64,000 nt of DNA from an uncultured Chloroflexales bacterium (GTDB lineage: Bacteria; Chloroflexota; Chloroflexia; Chloroflexales; Chloroflexaceae): NCBI GenBank assembly GCA_937902315.1, contig CALGUG010000019.1, positions 62,001 through 126,000 on the forward strand, read 5' to 3'. Positions 27,318 through 34,775 of the stretch are shown one piece after another. The notes under the pieces were generated by a model. It was not told where the DNA came from and did not search any database. It saw nothing but the letters and a program-made list of their open reading frames with translations. Every line of letters begins with the position of its first letter. Positions within the stretch are counted from its first letter, which is position 1. Both the position numbers and the translations under genes were made by a program.

Positions 27318-29714
27318 TCAGCGCTTCGGGCGGCGGATAACGCGAAAGCCTAACCAAGCGTCGTACTCTTTAGCCCAGATCGTATAGCGGTAGGCTGCAT
27401 AGGGCTTGTGGTGGAGCCGCCCCGGGATACGGCCGCGGCAGACGAGCTCCTCCTGTGGGCCTTTGTGATGGTACTCGCGACCGTCGCAGGCCTTGTAGGG
27501 ATAGTCGACGTAGCTGCTGCGCGTCCATTCGAGAATCTGCGTGCCTAAGTCGGCGATGCCGCTGGGCGTGTAGTCGCGCAGGTAGCAGCCGACCGCTCGC
27601 AAGCTGAGATTCTGTGATCGCGTTTGCAGTTCGTTGCCCCAGGCGAAGTGCCGCCTTTCCAGACCGCGCGCGGCGTACTCCCATTCGGCCTCGCTCGGCA
27701 AGCTGTAGATGTAGCCGTCGTCGAGGTAGGCCGTGAGCCAGCGGCAGAAGGCTTGGGCCTCGTACCAAGTGATGTTTGTGACGGCTTGGTTTGCAACGCC
27801 TCTCTGCTCTCTATGCGCTTGCAGAGCGGTTATCTCGCCGAAATCCCACCAAGCGCGCTGCTCGTAGCCCTTATCGTCGATGAAGGCTTGGAACTGAGCG
27901 TTGCTGATCGGATAGCGCGCGATTTCAAAGGCTTCGATATCGATCAGCTGGCTATTGCTTGTATCTTCCAGCAGAAAGCGCTCTTGCGGATTCAGTTGCT
28001 CAAGCTCGTCGGCGCTGTAACCAAGCCTGACCTGGGCGCTCGGCAGGGCGACCATGGCGGGCGGAAGCTCGCACACGCCGCTGCGCGGATCGCCCAGCAG
28101 GCCGAAGAGCTCGCCGCAGCGTTGCGGCACAAGGGGATGCTCTTGCTGTTCTCGCCAGAGCGTATAGGCTCGCTGGCGCAGATAGTCTTGCAGGGCTGCC
28201 AGATGCTCGCGATCATCTGACCGTATGACTATATTGCTTGAAATGGTAAGATCCTCAAGCTGCTCTTCAAGGCTGTTGTGCTGCTGGTTGATGCGCTCGA
28301 GTAGGGCCAGCGCTTCGGGCTGGGGCAGCAGTTCAAAGCAGAAGCTGATGCAGTCGTGCCAAGCTGGGTCTGCGCTTCGGCCCACCAGTTCGGCTACGAG
28401 CTGCTCGCCCGCTTCGACGATGTAGTTGGCGGCCAGAAAGGGCTGAAAAGGCGGAGTGCAGAACGCAAGCTGCTGATCTTCGATGACTTCGAGCAGGCCG
28501 CTTGTTTGCACCAGATCTGCGAGCGCTTCCTGCTCGTCGTGGCTTAGCTGATCGCGCAGAAACGTTAAGCCCAAGCCTTGAGCTTGGGCCAACTGTAACC
28601 GATAGGCGATCTTTTCTAGAAGATGGCGCTTCGAGTGAAGCTGACTTGGCTCGTTTGTCTGCAAGAGCAGTAGATCACAGCAGGCCGAGTAGAGCTGTGT
28701 GCGCGTTTGAGGCAGTTGGGCACTGTGTTGGGCCAGCATCACCAAGCAGCCTAATAGGACGGGGTTTTCGGCGAGTTGCTGGGCGGCCGCTACAGCTTCG
28801 AACTGCTGCCAGCAGCGCTCGCTCCACTCGAAGGCTAGCTGATCGGCCTGGGGTAGGCGCAGGCGGGTATGGAAGAAACGGCTCCAGTTGCTGATGAAAT
28901 CGCGCTGCTGGGCCTTCGAAAAGGGCGCGATCCTCATCTGCACAAAGCGCTCGAGCAGAGCCTGTTGTTGGAGGTAGTGGGCGCTGCGCATGCTGACGAT
29001 GATCTGGGTATGAGCGTTGTGTCGCAAGAGGCGCTCGAGCAGCTGAATGAGGCTTGTTGCCGTCTCTTGGCCGAGCAGCTCGATCCCGTCAATCAAGAGC
29101 AGATTGGTTCCTTGGCCCAGCTGTTGACTGAAGAAGTCGGCCGGCAGGTCGGGGTAGAGCTCGACGAAGGCTCGCCAGAGCTGTTCGTTGCTGAATCTGC
29201 CCTCGCGAAAGGAGGCGGGCAATTGATCGAGCCGCAAGAGCAGCGGAAAAGGGATCTCGCTGCTGATTGGGAGACCTAACTCGGAGAGTTGGGCCCGCGC
29301 GTTTTCAAGTGTGATCTCGCTGAGGCGCAAAGCGATGTAGCGCAAGAGACAGCTCTTGCCGCTGCCAGCTTCACCTATCAGGGCAATAGCGCGCTCACGA
29401 AAGAGCTCACTCCAGTCGCACTCTTGGGCGATCGGCTCTTCTTCAGGGGCTTTTGTACGCTTCCAGACTTGGCTGATGCGCGTGAATAAGCCGCCGTTCG
29501 CCTCGGAACGAGCTGCCCGTTTGAAGAGGGTCGCTGGAACAAACAGCTCCTTGAGGGGCAGGGTGAGCTTGCGATGTTTTTGGTTGGTGAAGACCAGCGC
29601 GCTATTTTGTTGGCGAAGCTGGGATAAATACAGATGTTGGCAATCGTCTGATTGCGGTGAGAGACGCTCTTGCGCCTGATTGAGTGGCTGAGATGAAGCA
29701 GCAAGACCTAGCAT
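27318..29714 (-). CDS. NACHT-like NTPase with C-terminal SUMF1-like domain
   Basis: 798 residues, no signal peptide. The STAND/NACHT NTPase has Walker A GEAGSGKS at 114-121 and Walker B LLLIDGIE at about 205-212, followed by helical and winged-helix regions. The C terminus (about 555-798) is an FGE-sulfatase/SUMF1 fold: PISNAQFQAFI, VTNITWYEAQAFCRWL, YSLPSEAEWEYAARG, GFRVIRRP. The paired catalytic Cys region of true formylglycine-generating enzymes is not conserved, so this domain is probably a binding module. Known STAND proteins act in signalling or phage defence; here the role is inferred only. It lies in opposite orientation between thiB and thiP. Confidence 0.82.
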   Translation of the reverse strand: MLGLAASSQPLNQAQERLSPQSDDCQHLYLSQLRQQNSALVFTNQKHRKLTLPLKELFVPATLFKRAARSEANGGLFTRISQVWKRTKAPEEEPIAQECDWSELFRERAIALIGEAGSGKSCLLRYIALRLSEITLENARAQLSELGLPISSEIPFPLLLRLDQLPASFREGRFSNEQLWRAFVELYPDLPADFFSQQLGQGTNLLLIDGIELLGQETATSLIQLLERLLRHNAHTQIIVSMRSAHYLQQQALLERFVQMRIAPFSKAQQRDFISNWSRFFHTRLRLPQADQLAFEWSERCWQQFEAVAAAQQLAENPVLLGCLVMLAQHSAQLPQTRTQLYSACCDLLLLQTNEPSQLHSKRHLLEKIAYRLQLAQAQGLGLTFLRDQLSHDEQEALADLVQTSGLLEVIEDQQLAFCTPPFQPFLAANYIVEAGEQLVAELVGRSADPAWHDCISFCFELLPQPEALALLERINQQHNSLEEQLEDLTISSNIVIRSDDREHLAALQDYLRQRAYTLWREQQEHPLVPQRCGELFGLLGDPRSGVCELPPAMVALPSAQVRLGYSADELEQLNPQERFLLEDTSNSQLIDIEAFEIARYPISNAQFQAFIDDKGYEQRAWWDFGEITALQAHREQRGVANQAVTNITWYEAQAFCRWLTAYLDDGYIYSLPSEAEWEYAARGLERRHFAWGNELQTRSQNLSLRAVGCYLRDYTPSGIADLGTQILEWTRSSYVDYPYKACDGREYHHKGPQEELVCRGRIPGRLHHKPYAAYRYTIWAKEYDAWLGFRVIRRPKR

Positions 29715-29991
29715 AGAAAACGTCCTTGTTATACTCTAGTGCCGATCGATGCAGGCAACTCTACTTGAAATATGTGGGCCTGTTCATTATAGCCAACTTC
29801 TTGCTGAGAACCAAGGCTAAAAAGATGAGATTCCTACTAGCCATGGTATACTTTCGACAACTTATACCGAATCTCATTGTGTTTTTTGGCCTTCGGTAAA
29901 GCAGTCTTTGCTCGGTTTTCATTTCTCTATATTGCGTAAATGCCTAGCTTTAGGCGGATTCGGTATTTGTTCTGAGGAGAAATAAAGAGCT
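29715..29991. other. Divergent intergenic region between NACHT gene and thiP
   Basis: Contains a short family A-type MITE (29862-29967) ending 24 bases before the thiP start. No TPP aptamer is present here, unlike before thiB. Confidence 0.7.
29862..29967 (+). repeat. Short family A MITE upstream of thiP
   Basis: Terminal inverted repeats ATACCGAATC (29864-29873) and GATTCGGTAT (29957-29966) are perfect over 10 bp. Inside is TTGGCCTTCGGTAAAGCAG, but the long central stem is missing. Confidence 0.75.
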
Positions 29992-31713
29992 ATGGCGATA
30001 ACTTCCGGTTCGGAATCTAGCATAAGCCCTCATCGACCACGAATCCCCAAACTTTGGTCGCTGCTCTATCTGTTCCCGCTCGCATTTCTGGCGCTCTTCT
30101 TCTGTTACCCACTGTTCACTGTTTTGCGGATCGCCTTCGCCGATGGCTTTGGCGGCCTGCGCCAACTGCTCGACCCTTACTATCTGAGGGTGCTGTGGTT
30201 TACAACGTGGCAGGCGCTGCTTTCGACGGCCTTGACTCTGCTCTTAGCCTTGCCAGCGGCCTACGCCTTCGCCCGTTACGATTTCGTGGGCAAATCGCTC
30301 TTGCGGGCGATCTCGAGCGTGCCCTTTGTGATGCCGACCGTTGTGGTGGCCGCCGCGTTCAGCGCTCTGCTAGGCCCGCGCGGCATTTTGAACAGCGCTC
30401 TGCAGGCCATCACTGGTGCCGCACAGCCGCCGATCCAGATCCAAGGCACGATCTGGCTGATTCTACTGGCCCACATCTTTTACAACTACACGGTGGTGCT
30501 GCGTTTGGTGGGCGGCTTTTGGAGCAATCTCGATACGCGGCTTGAGCAGGCGGCTGCGGTTTTGGGTGCGCCGCGCTGGCGGGTCTGGTGGGAGGTCACG
30601 CTGCCGCTTTTGATGCCCTCGCTGGCGGCTGCGGCGCTCTTGATCTTCATCTTCAACTTTACGAGCTTCGGGGTGGTGGTGCTTTTGGGCGGGCCGCGTT
30701 TCGCCACGCTTGAGGTAGAGGTCTATCGCCAAGTTTCTCAGCTGCTGCGGCTCGATATCGCCAGCGCTCTCTCGCTGATCCAACTGGTCTGCACTATGGG
30801 CCTAACACTGCTCTACACGCGCATGGTGGCCCGAGCCAGTGTGCCGCTCGATTTGCGCCCGCGCGAGGCCCAACTGCGCCCCGTGCGTACATGGGGGGCA
30901 CGCTTGCTGGTGGGCGGGAACGTGGCTGTGATGCTGCTGTTGCTGGCCGTACCGCTTCTGGCTTTGGTGCTGGCCTCGCTCAGCCCGAGCGGCCAGCCCT
31001 TCCGTTACTACAGCGAGTTAGGCACCAACCGTACAGGCTCGGTCTTTTATGTTGCTCCGGCGGTCGCCATTCGTAATTCGCTGATGTTTGGGCTGGCGAC
31101 AACCGTGATCGCTCTGCTGATCGGCAGCTTGGCGGCCTATCTGCTGGCGCAGCGCGATACATCGGGCGCGAAGCCTTCGCCGAAGCGCGCGCTGCTCGGC
31201 TTGGTCGACGCGCTCTTTATGCTGCCGCTGGGCACCAGCGCCGTTACGCTCGGTTTAGGCTTCTTGGTGGCTTTCGCCGAGCCGCCTCTGGCTTGGCGCG
31301 CCTCGCCGTGGATCATTCCGGTGGTGCATGCCTTGGTGGCCGCGCCCTTTGTGGTGCGCACGCTCTTGCCGGTCTTGCGCGGCCTCGATGATCGTCTGCG
31401 CCAAGCTGCGGCTGTCTTGGGCGCCTCGCCCCGCCGCGTGTGGCGCGAGATCGATCTGCCCATTCTCTTTCCAGCCCTGTTGGTTGGCGCGGTCTTCGCC
31501 TTCACCGCCTCGCTGGGCGAGTTCGGCGCAACGGTGATGTTGGCCCGCCCCGAATATCCTACCCTGCCTTTGGTGATCTTTCGCTTTTTAGGCCAGCCTG
31601 GGGCGCTCAACTATGGTCAAGCCTTGGCCTTGAGCACGATTCTGATGCTTACAACAGCGCTGAGCTTTATGTTGCTTGAACGCATTCGCTATCGCGATAT
31701 CGGTGAGTTCTAA
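29992..31713 (+). CDS. thiP: ThiP-type ABC transporter permease (two fused halves)
   Basis: 573-residue inner membrane permease with about 12 helices and two copies of the ABC coupling (EAA) loop: EQAAAVLGAPRWRVWWEVTLPLL and RQAAAVLGASPRRVWREIDLPIL. Fused double-domain permeases are typical of thiamine (ThiP) and ferric-iron transporters. Thiamine is inferred from similarity to ThiP (LLGPRGILNSAL) and from the riboswitch-linked thiB nearby. No ATPase gene (thiQ) is in the window. A ribosome site GAGGAG lies before the start. MITE-like ends lie immediately upstream and at the stop codon. Confidence 0.75.
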   Translation: MAITSGSESSISPHRPRIPKLWSLLYLFPLAFLALFFCYPLFTVLRIAFADGFGGLRQLLDPYYLRVLWFTTWQALLSTALTLLLALPAAYAFARYDFVGKSLLRAISSVPFVMPTVVVAAAFSALLGPRGILNSALQAITGAAQPPIQIQGTIWLILLAHIFYNYTVVLRLVGGFWSNLDTRLEQAAAVLGAPRWRVWWEVTLPLLMPSLAAAALLIFIFNFTSFGVVVLLGGPRFATLEVEVYRQVSQLLRLDIASALSLIQLVCTMGLTLLYTRMVARASVPLDLRPREAQLRPVRTWGARLLVGGNVAVMLLLLAVPLLALVLASLSPSGQPFRYYSELGTNRTGSVFYVAPAVAIRNSLMFGLATTVIALLIGSLAAYLLAQRDTSGAKPSPKRALLGLVDALFMLPLGTSAVTLGLGFLVAFAEPPLAWRASPWIIPVVHALVAAPFVVRTLLPVLRGLDDRLRQAAAVLGASPRRVWREIDLPILFPALLVGAVFAFTASLGEFGATVMLARPEYPTLPLVIFRFLGQPGALNYGQALALSTILMLTTALSFMLLERIRYRDIGEF

Positions 31714-31898
31714 TACGAAATCCGATTGATAGCAAATTCACTAGCTTTCTTCTAATTGTTGCGGCTAGGGTTTGTCCCAAAAGAAGGTCCTTGGCGCGTC
31801 CGCCTACGGCTATCACCATCCCGCCCAACAAACGGGGCTTGTAGCTGTGTGCCGACAGACCTTCACAAAGTCGATAATGCAAACGGGTTTCGTATGAT
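31711..31898 (-). repeat. MITE-like element with family B core, copy 7
   Basis: Left end TAATACGAAATCCGATTG begins in the thiP TAA stop codon; right end AACGGGTTTCGTATGATT is its imperfect inverted repeat. The family B core CGCGTCCGCCTACGGCTA lies at 31795-31812. This copy shows that family B cores can sit inside the same terminal repeats as family A. Confidence 0.7.
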
Positions 31899-31970
31899 TA
31901 CGTTCTATCCTCCTTCGTTTTTCTGTGTTACACGATCGCCCGTCTTTAAACGGTTTTGGTATGAACAAAG

Positions 31971-32022
31971 GCGATGGTAGCCTTCGACATGCGGTTCCTG
32001 AGCTTGCCGAAGGTACCATCGC
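31971..32022. repeat. Long hairpin repeat
   Basis: GCGATGGTAGCCTTCG pairs with CGAAGGTACCATCGC with a single bulge. The loop carries CCTGAGCTTG, a motif that recurs in variant form in the hairpin at 56725-56755. Confidence 0.7.
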
Positions 32023-32129
32023 TCCGGTGGCAGCTGTACATTAGCCACAAATCGACATACGCTCAGACTTATCTGCCCTCACCCCCCGGCCCCCTCTCCC
32101 GCACTGCGGGCGAGGGGGTGCATGTTGAT

Positions 32130-32166
32130 GTTGTATGCGATTTCGCTACGCGAAATCGCATACAAC
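32130..32166. repeat. Family A-like stem-loop inside family C repeat
   Basis: GTTGTATGCGATTTCGC (32130-32146) pairs perfectly with GCGAAATCGCATACAAC (32150-32166), 17 bp, loop TAC. It starts with GTTGTATG like copy 2 of family A. Confidence 0.8.
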
Positions 32167-32176
32167 CTCTCCTCGT

Positions 32177-32258
32177 TCTGTGCTCTCAAGGATAATCCCG
32201 TGATGGTATGCAAACTAGCGCCTTTGGCTGCCGACACGACTTTTGGGTAATGCATAGC
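32177..32258 (+). repeat. Family C 82-bp unit, copy 1
   Basis: Starts TCTGTGCTCTCAAGGATAAT and ends TTTGGGTAATGCATAGC. Flanked by GCGGGCGAGGGGGTG on both sides, so the unit looks inserted in or duplicated with that sequence. Confidence 0.85.
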
Positions 32259-32284
32259 TGCGGGCGAGGGGGTGAATGTTGAGT

Positions 32285-32366
32285 TCTGTGCTCTCAAGGA
32301 TAATCTCGCGATGGTATGCGAACGATCGCCTTTTGCTGCCGACACGACTTTTGGGTAATGCATAGC
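32285..32366 (+). repeat. Family C 82-bp unit, copy 2
   Basis: Same ends and same length as copy 1, 26 bases further on, with several internal substitutions. Confidence 0.85.
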
Positions 32367-32479
32367 CGGTGGCAGTGGGCAGCCAAGCCTGCATTAGAGG
32401 CACTGAATAGGCCTTGTGTAGACGCTGAGTTGGGCTACGCCGAAGGCCATCAGCCCGGATGAGAGGCGCAACGACTTAA

Positions 32480-32497
32480 TAGCCGTAGGCGGACGCG
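32480..32497 (+). repeat. Family B repeat core, copy 8
   Basis: TAGCCGTAGGCGGACGCG followed by CTAGGGACCGAATGGAGGG. Confidence 0.8.
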
Positions 32498-32798
32498 CTA
32501 GGGACCGAATGGAGGGTATAGCTGTTTTCGCCAGAGTGATGCAAATAGTTGCTTTGATTTTGTAGCGGGGCGCGGATTTTTGCCGTCATTTGGCGGTTTT
32601 GATCGCTTGAATACCTCGTTCAAGCTACACGTTTAGGTGTTTAGTACAATTGTGGCTTATTTTCTTTGGATAGCAGATACGATAGACCTGTTTTCAGGTA
32701 GGCCCTATACTGTAGTCAACCTTTCTCGTTTGGATCTATGAGATGGGTTCTCTGCAGCTAGGTAGCGGAAACTCTACCAGAAAGTTAGACCACTTGTG

Positions 32799-32842
32799 GT
32801 ATAAGCGCTAAACAAGGACGTTTAGTGCTTATACGCTTTTTT
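32799..32842 (+). terminator. Strong orphan hairpin with T-run
   Basis: GTATAAGCGCTAAAC pairs with GTTTAGTGCTTATAC (one G-T pair), followed by GCTTTTTT. There is no protein gene upstream for about 1.1 kb on this strand, so it may end an untranslated RNA or a long thiP transcript. Confidence 0.7.
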
Positions 32843-32862
32843 GGGCCTAATCGCGCTCGTGG

Positions 32863-32903
32863 TATACTTAGCTCAAGCAACATAAGGCTTTTGTATTGCT
32901 TGA
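32863..32903 (+). promoter_or_regulatory. Possible -10 box and leader hairpin of DUF3054 gene
   Basis: TATACT at 32863-32868 could be a -10 box; no good -35 is visible. Just downstream TCAAGCAA (32873-32880) pairs with TTGCTTGA (32896-32903), a hairpin 12 bases before the start codon. Confidence 0.4.
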
Positions 32904-32915
32904 ACTGGAGTTGCC

Positions 32916-33344
32916 ATGCAAGAACCAATCTCTCGCCCTCTTGCTCAATCGACTAACAAAATCACACCTCTGTTGATAATCGGCGATATTTGTTCTTTCC
33001 TGCTTTTTTCTGCTATCGGGCGTAGCAGTCACGGCGAAGCGGCGGGCTTCGATGCCTTTTTTGAAGTGGTGAAGACCGCTGCACCTTTTATGATCGGTTG
33101 GTTTGTAGTTGCACCCTTCAGCGGTGCCCTCAAACAAGAGCTGCTTGAGCAGCCTTCTGCGCTTGTGAAGCGTACCCTTTTGACCCTTGTGATCGCTTTG
33201 CCTATCGGTTTTGCTCTGCGAGCCTTGTTCCTGCAGCGCGGTATTCCGCTTAGCTTCGCGATCGTTGCTTCGATCTCTAACCTTATTTTGATGCTTGGCT
33301 GGCGCGGCATCACCTCGTGGATTATGAAGCGCCGTAATGCCTAA
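32916..33344 (+). CDS. DUF3054 membrane protein
   Basis: 142 residues with four predicted helices. Family features: LLIIGDICSFLLFSAIGRSSHGE near the N terminus and WRGITSWIM at the end. The function is unknown for the family. TGGAG lies before the ATG. It appears monocistronic, followed by a palindrome at 33351-33381. Confidence 0.82.
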   Translation: MQEPISRPLAQSTNKITPLLIIGDICSFLLFSAIGRSSHGEAAGFDAFFEVVKTAAPFMIGWFVVAPFSGALKQELLEQPSALVKRTLLTLVIALPIGFALRALFLQRGIPLSFAIVASISNLILMLGWRGITSWIMKRRNA

Positions 33345-33350
33345 ATAGCG

Positions 33351-33381
33351 ACAGCCCGTACCGATCATCGGTGCGGGCTGT
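33351..33381. terminator. Palindrome between DUF3054 and ssb genes
   Basis: ACAGCCCG and CGGGCTGT arms with the inner ACCGAT/ATCGGT pair. No T-run on either side, but the convergent position suggests a terminator. Confidence 0.5.
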
Positions 33382-33407
33382 GACATATCTGCTCGAGAAT
33401 AAAGCGC

Positions 33408-33809
33408 TTAGTAGGGCGGATCGTCGTTTTGTAGGCTGGCGCGGGTGTCGTTTAACTCGCTATGGTGGGGAACGTGGCGACCATCAAGCAAGAGAATATC
33501 GCTCGCGATCACTTCGCTGACATAGCGGGTTTGCCCCTGTTGATCGACCCATTGGCGGGTCTGAAGACGCCCTTCCACATAGACACGCGAGGCTTTGTGG
33601 AGATAGGACTGGCTGATCTCGGCAAGGCGATTCCATGCGACCACCCGAAACCATTCGGTATCTTCATGGGCTTCGCCATTTGAAGAGATCCACGAGCGGT
33701 TTGATGCAACACGAAACGTCGCAACTATGCTTCCTTGAGCTGTTGTACGTATCTCCGGGTCTGCTCCCAAACGTCCAGTGAACTGTACTTTGTTAAGATC
33801 TCTTGCCAT
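33408..33809 (-). CDS. ssb: Single-stranded DNA-binding protein
   Basis: 133 residues, an OB-fold SSB. Landmarks: MARDLNKVQFTGRLGADPE, ATFRVASNRSW, TEWFRVVAWNRLAEI, YVEGRLQTRQW. The disordered tail is short (about 25 residues), and the acidic tip reads NDDPPY, ending in Tyr rather than the usual Phe of the protein-interaction tip. This may be a secondary SSB. It stands alone rather than between rpsF and rpsR. Confidence 0.9.
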   Translation of the reverse strand: MARDLNKVQFTGRLGADPEIRTTAQGSIVATFRVASNRSWISSNGEAHEDTEWFRVVAWNRLAEISQSYLHKASRVYVEGRLQTRQWVDQQGQTRYVSEVIASDILLLDGRHVPHHSELNDTRASLQNDDPPY

Positions 33810-34234
33810 GAGTTGTACTCTTTAATTTTAGTTCAACCAGCGAACGTGAGGTACACCATGCCGGAACGAACCTTGCTGAACAGATAGACAGCTCTGTTCG
33901 TTCATCTCTAACGATAGTTACTCAAGCTGTTTCGTTGGTGCTACTTCCCCTACAAAGCTTGTAAGTGGGGCAACTTGAGCTTGTATTGTTTTGAGTATAG
34001 CACAGATGTACGGATAATACGAATCATCTGTAGGCGCGTTCGCTTCGAGCGAGCGAAGCATTTGCTCACTTTAGTTTAACATACTACCCTCGTATTCGTG
34101 TGAAGCGACGATTTATGCAATTAGCCTGTTTGGAAAAGTGTTAAAGGTTTGGCTCCAGAGTATGGCTATGCTATAATGCGTTGTTAGATGTAATTCGAAG
34201 CTACTATTTGTTTCTTCTATGGGTTGGTGAGGCG
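33810..34234. other. Divergent intergenic region ssb/nrdR
   Basis: No gene. Nested stem at about 33921-33981: CTCAAG with CTTGAG around CCCCTACAA with TTGTAAGTGGGG, which would lie in the ssb leader on the minus strand. A second small hairpin, GCTTCG/CGAAGC, lies near 34051-34068. Confidence 0.5.
34149..34177 (+). promoter_or_regulatory. Promoter of nrdR
   Basis: TTGGCT, 17-base spacer, perfect TATAAT (34172-34177). The nrdR start is about 58 bases downstream of the -10. Confidence 0.6.
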
Positions 34235-34717
34235 ATGCGTTGTCCATTTTGCCACAACCACGATACCGATGTTCTTGATACGCGGCGTCTAAACGATGGC
34301 GACACGATTCGTCGACGGCGCAAATGCCGTGCTTGTGGGCGTCGTTTTACAACCTACGAGCGTGTTGAGTCGGTCAGTTTGATTGTTGTGAAGAAAACTG
34401 GCGAGCGCGAACCGTATGATCGCGAAAAGATCGTTCGTGGAATCCAGACTGCCTGTTACCGACGACCGGTTTCGGCGGCGAGCATGGAAAATCTGGTGAA
34501 TGAAGTAGAAACAGCCTTGATGGCTCGTGAGGATCAAGAAGTTCCATCGTCGGTGATCGGGGATCTGGTGATGACGCATCTGCGCGATCTCGATGAGGTC
34601 GCTTATATTCGCTTCGCATCGGTGTACCGATCGTTTAGCGATCTTGGTAAGTTGCGCGAAGCTGTTGAGGAATTGCTCGTTCCCGGCGAAGAAACTTCCA
34701 GTTTCGCTGATCAATAA
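34235..34717 (+). CDS. nrdR: Transcriptional repressor NrdR
   Basis: 160-residue regulator of ribonucleotide reductase genes. The zinc ribbon has CPFC (Cys3, Cys6) and CRACGRRFTTYE (Cys31, Cys34), followed by an ATP-cone domain (about residues 48-138, KTGEREPYDREKIVRGI). MRCPFCHN is the family N terminus and GGTGAGG precedes this ATG, so the longer frame from 34181 is rejected. It heads a run of same-strand housekeeping genes. Confidence 0.96.
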   Translation: MRCPFCHNHDTDVLDTRRLNDGDTIRRRRKCRACGRRFTTYERVESVSLIVVKKTGEREPYDREKIVRGIQTACYRRPVSAASMENLVNEVETALMAREDQEVPSSVIGDLVMTHLRDLDEVAYIRFASVYRSFSDLGKLREAVEELLVPGEETSSFADQ

Positions 34718-34775
34718 ATCTGTTTATGTTCGCGCAAACTGAACATAACTATGAATAGGTGAATAGGTTTAACGC

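Larger units (their letters stand above)
31714..32862. other. Repeat-rich intergenic island, 1.15 kb
   Basis: No gene. In order: MITE with B core (31711-31898), right half of a family A repeat (31895-31970, ends ACGGTTTTGGTATGA), a hairpin with 15-bp arms (31971-31986 with 32008-32022), a C-rich repeat with two 82-bp family C units (32078-32380) that encloses a family A-like stem (32130-32166), a B core (32480-32497), and a terminator-like hairpin (32799-32842). Confidence 0.75.

Noticed and set aside
27318..27700. Diversity-generating retroelement variable region in the SUMF1 domain
   Set aside because: No reverse transcriptase and no near-identical template copy in the window; cannot be supported here.
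27370..27768. Frame of 132 codons inside the SUMF1 region
   Set aside because: Out-of-frame reading of the NACHT-SUMF1 gene; no start signal.
29715..29991. Second TPP riboswitch before thiP
   Set aside because: None of the conserved TPP blocks (CTGAGA, ACCTGA) is present in the right order.
32079..32363. Frame of 94 codons with an internal amino acid repeat
   Set aside because: The repeat is only the 82-bp family C DNA unit translated; the same occurs at 56508-56849.
32740..32842. Known riboswitch classes (preQ1, c-di-GMP, guanidine, fluoride)
   Set aside because: Only scattered similarity to short motifs; no complete core of any class.
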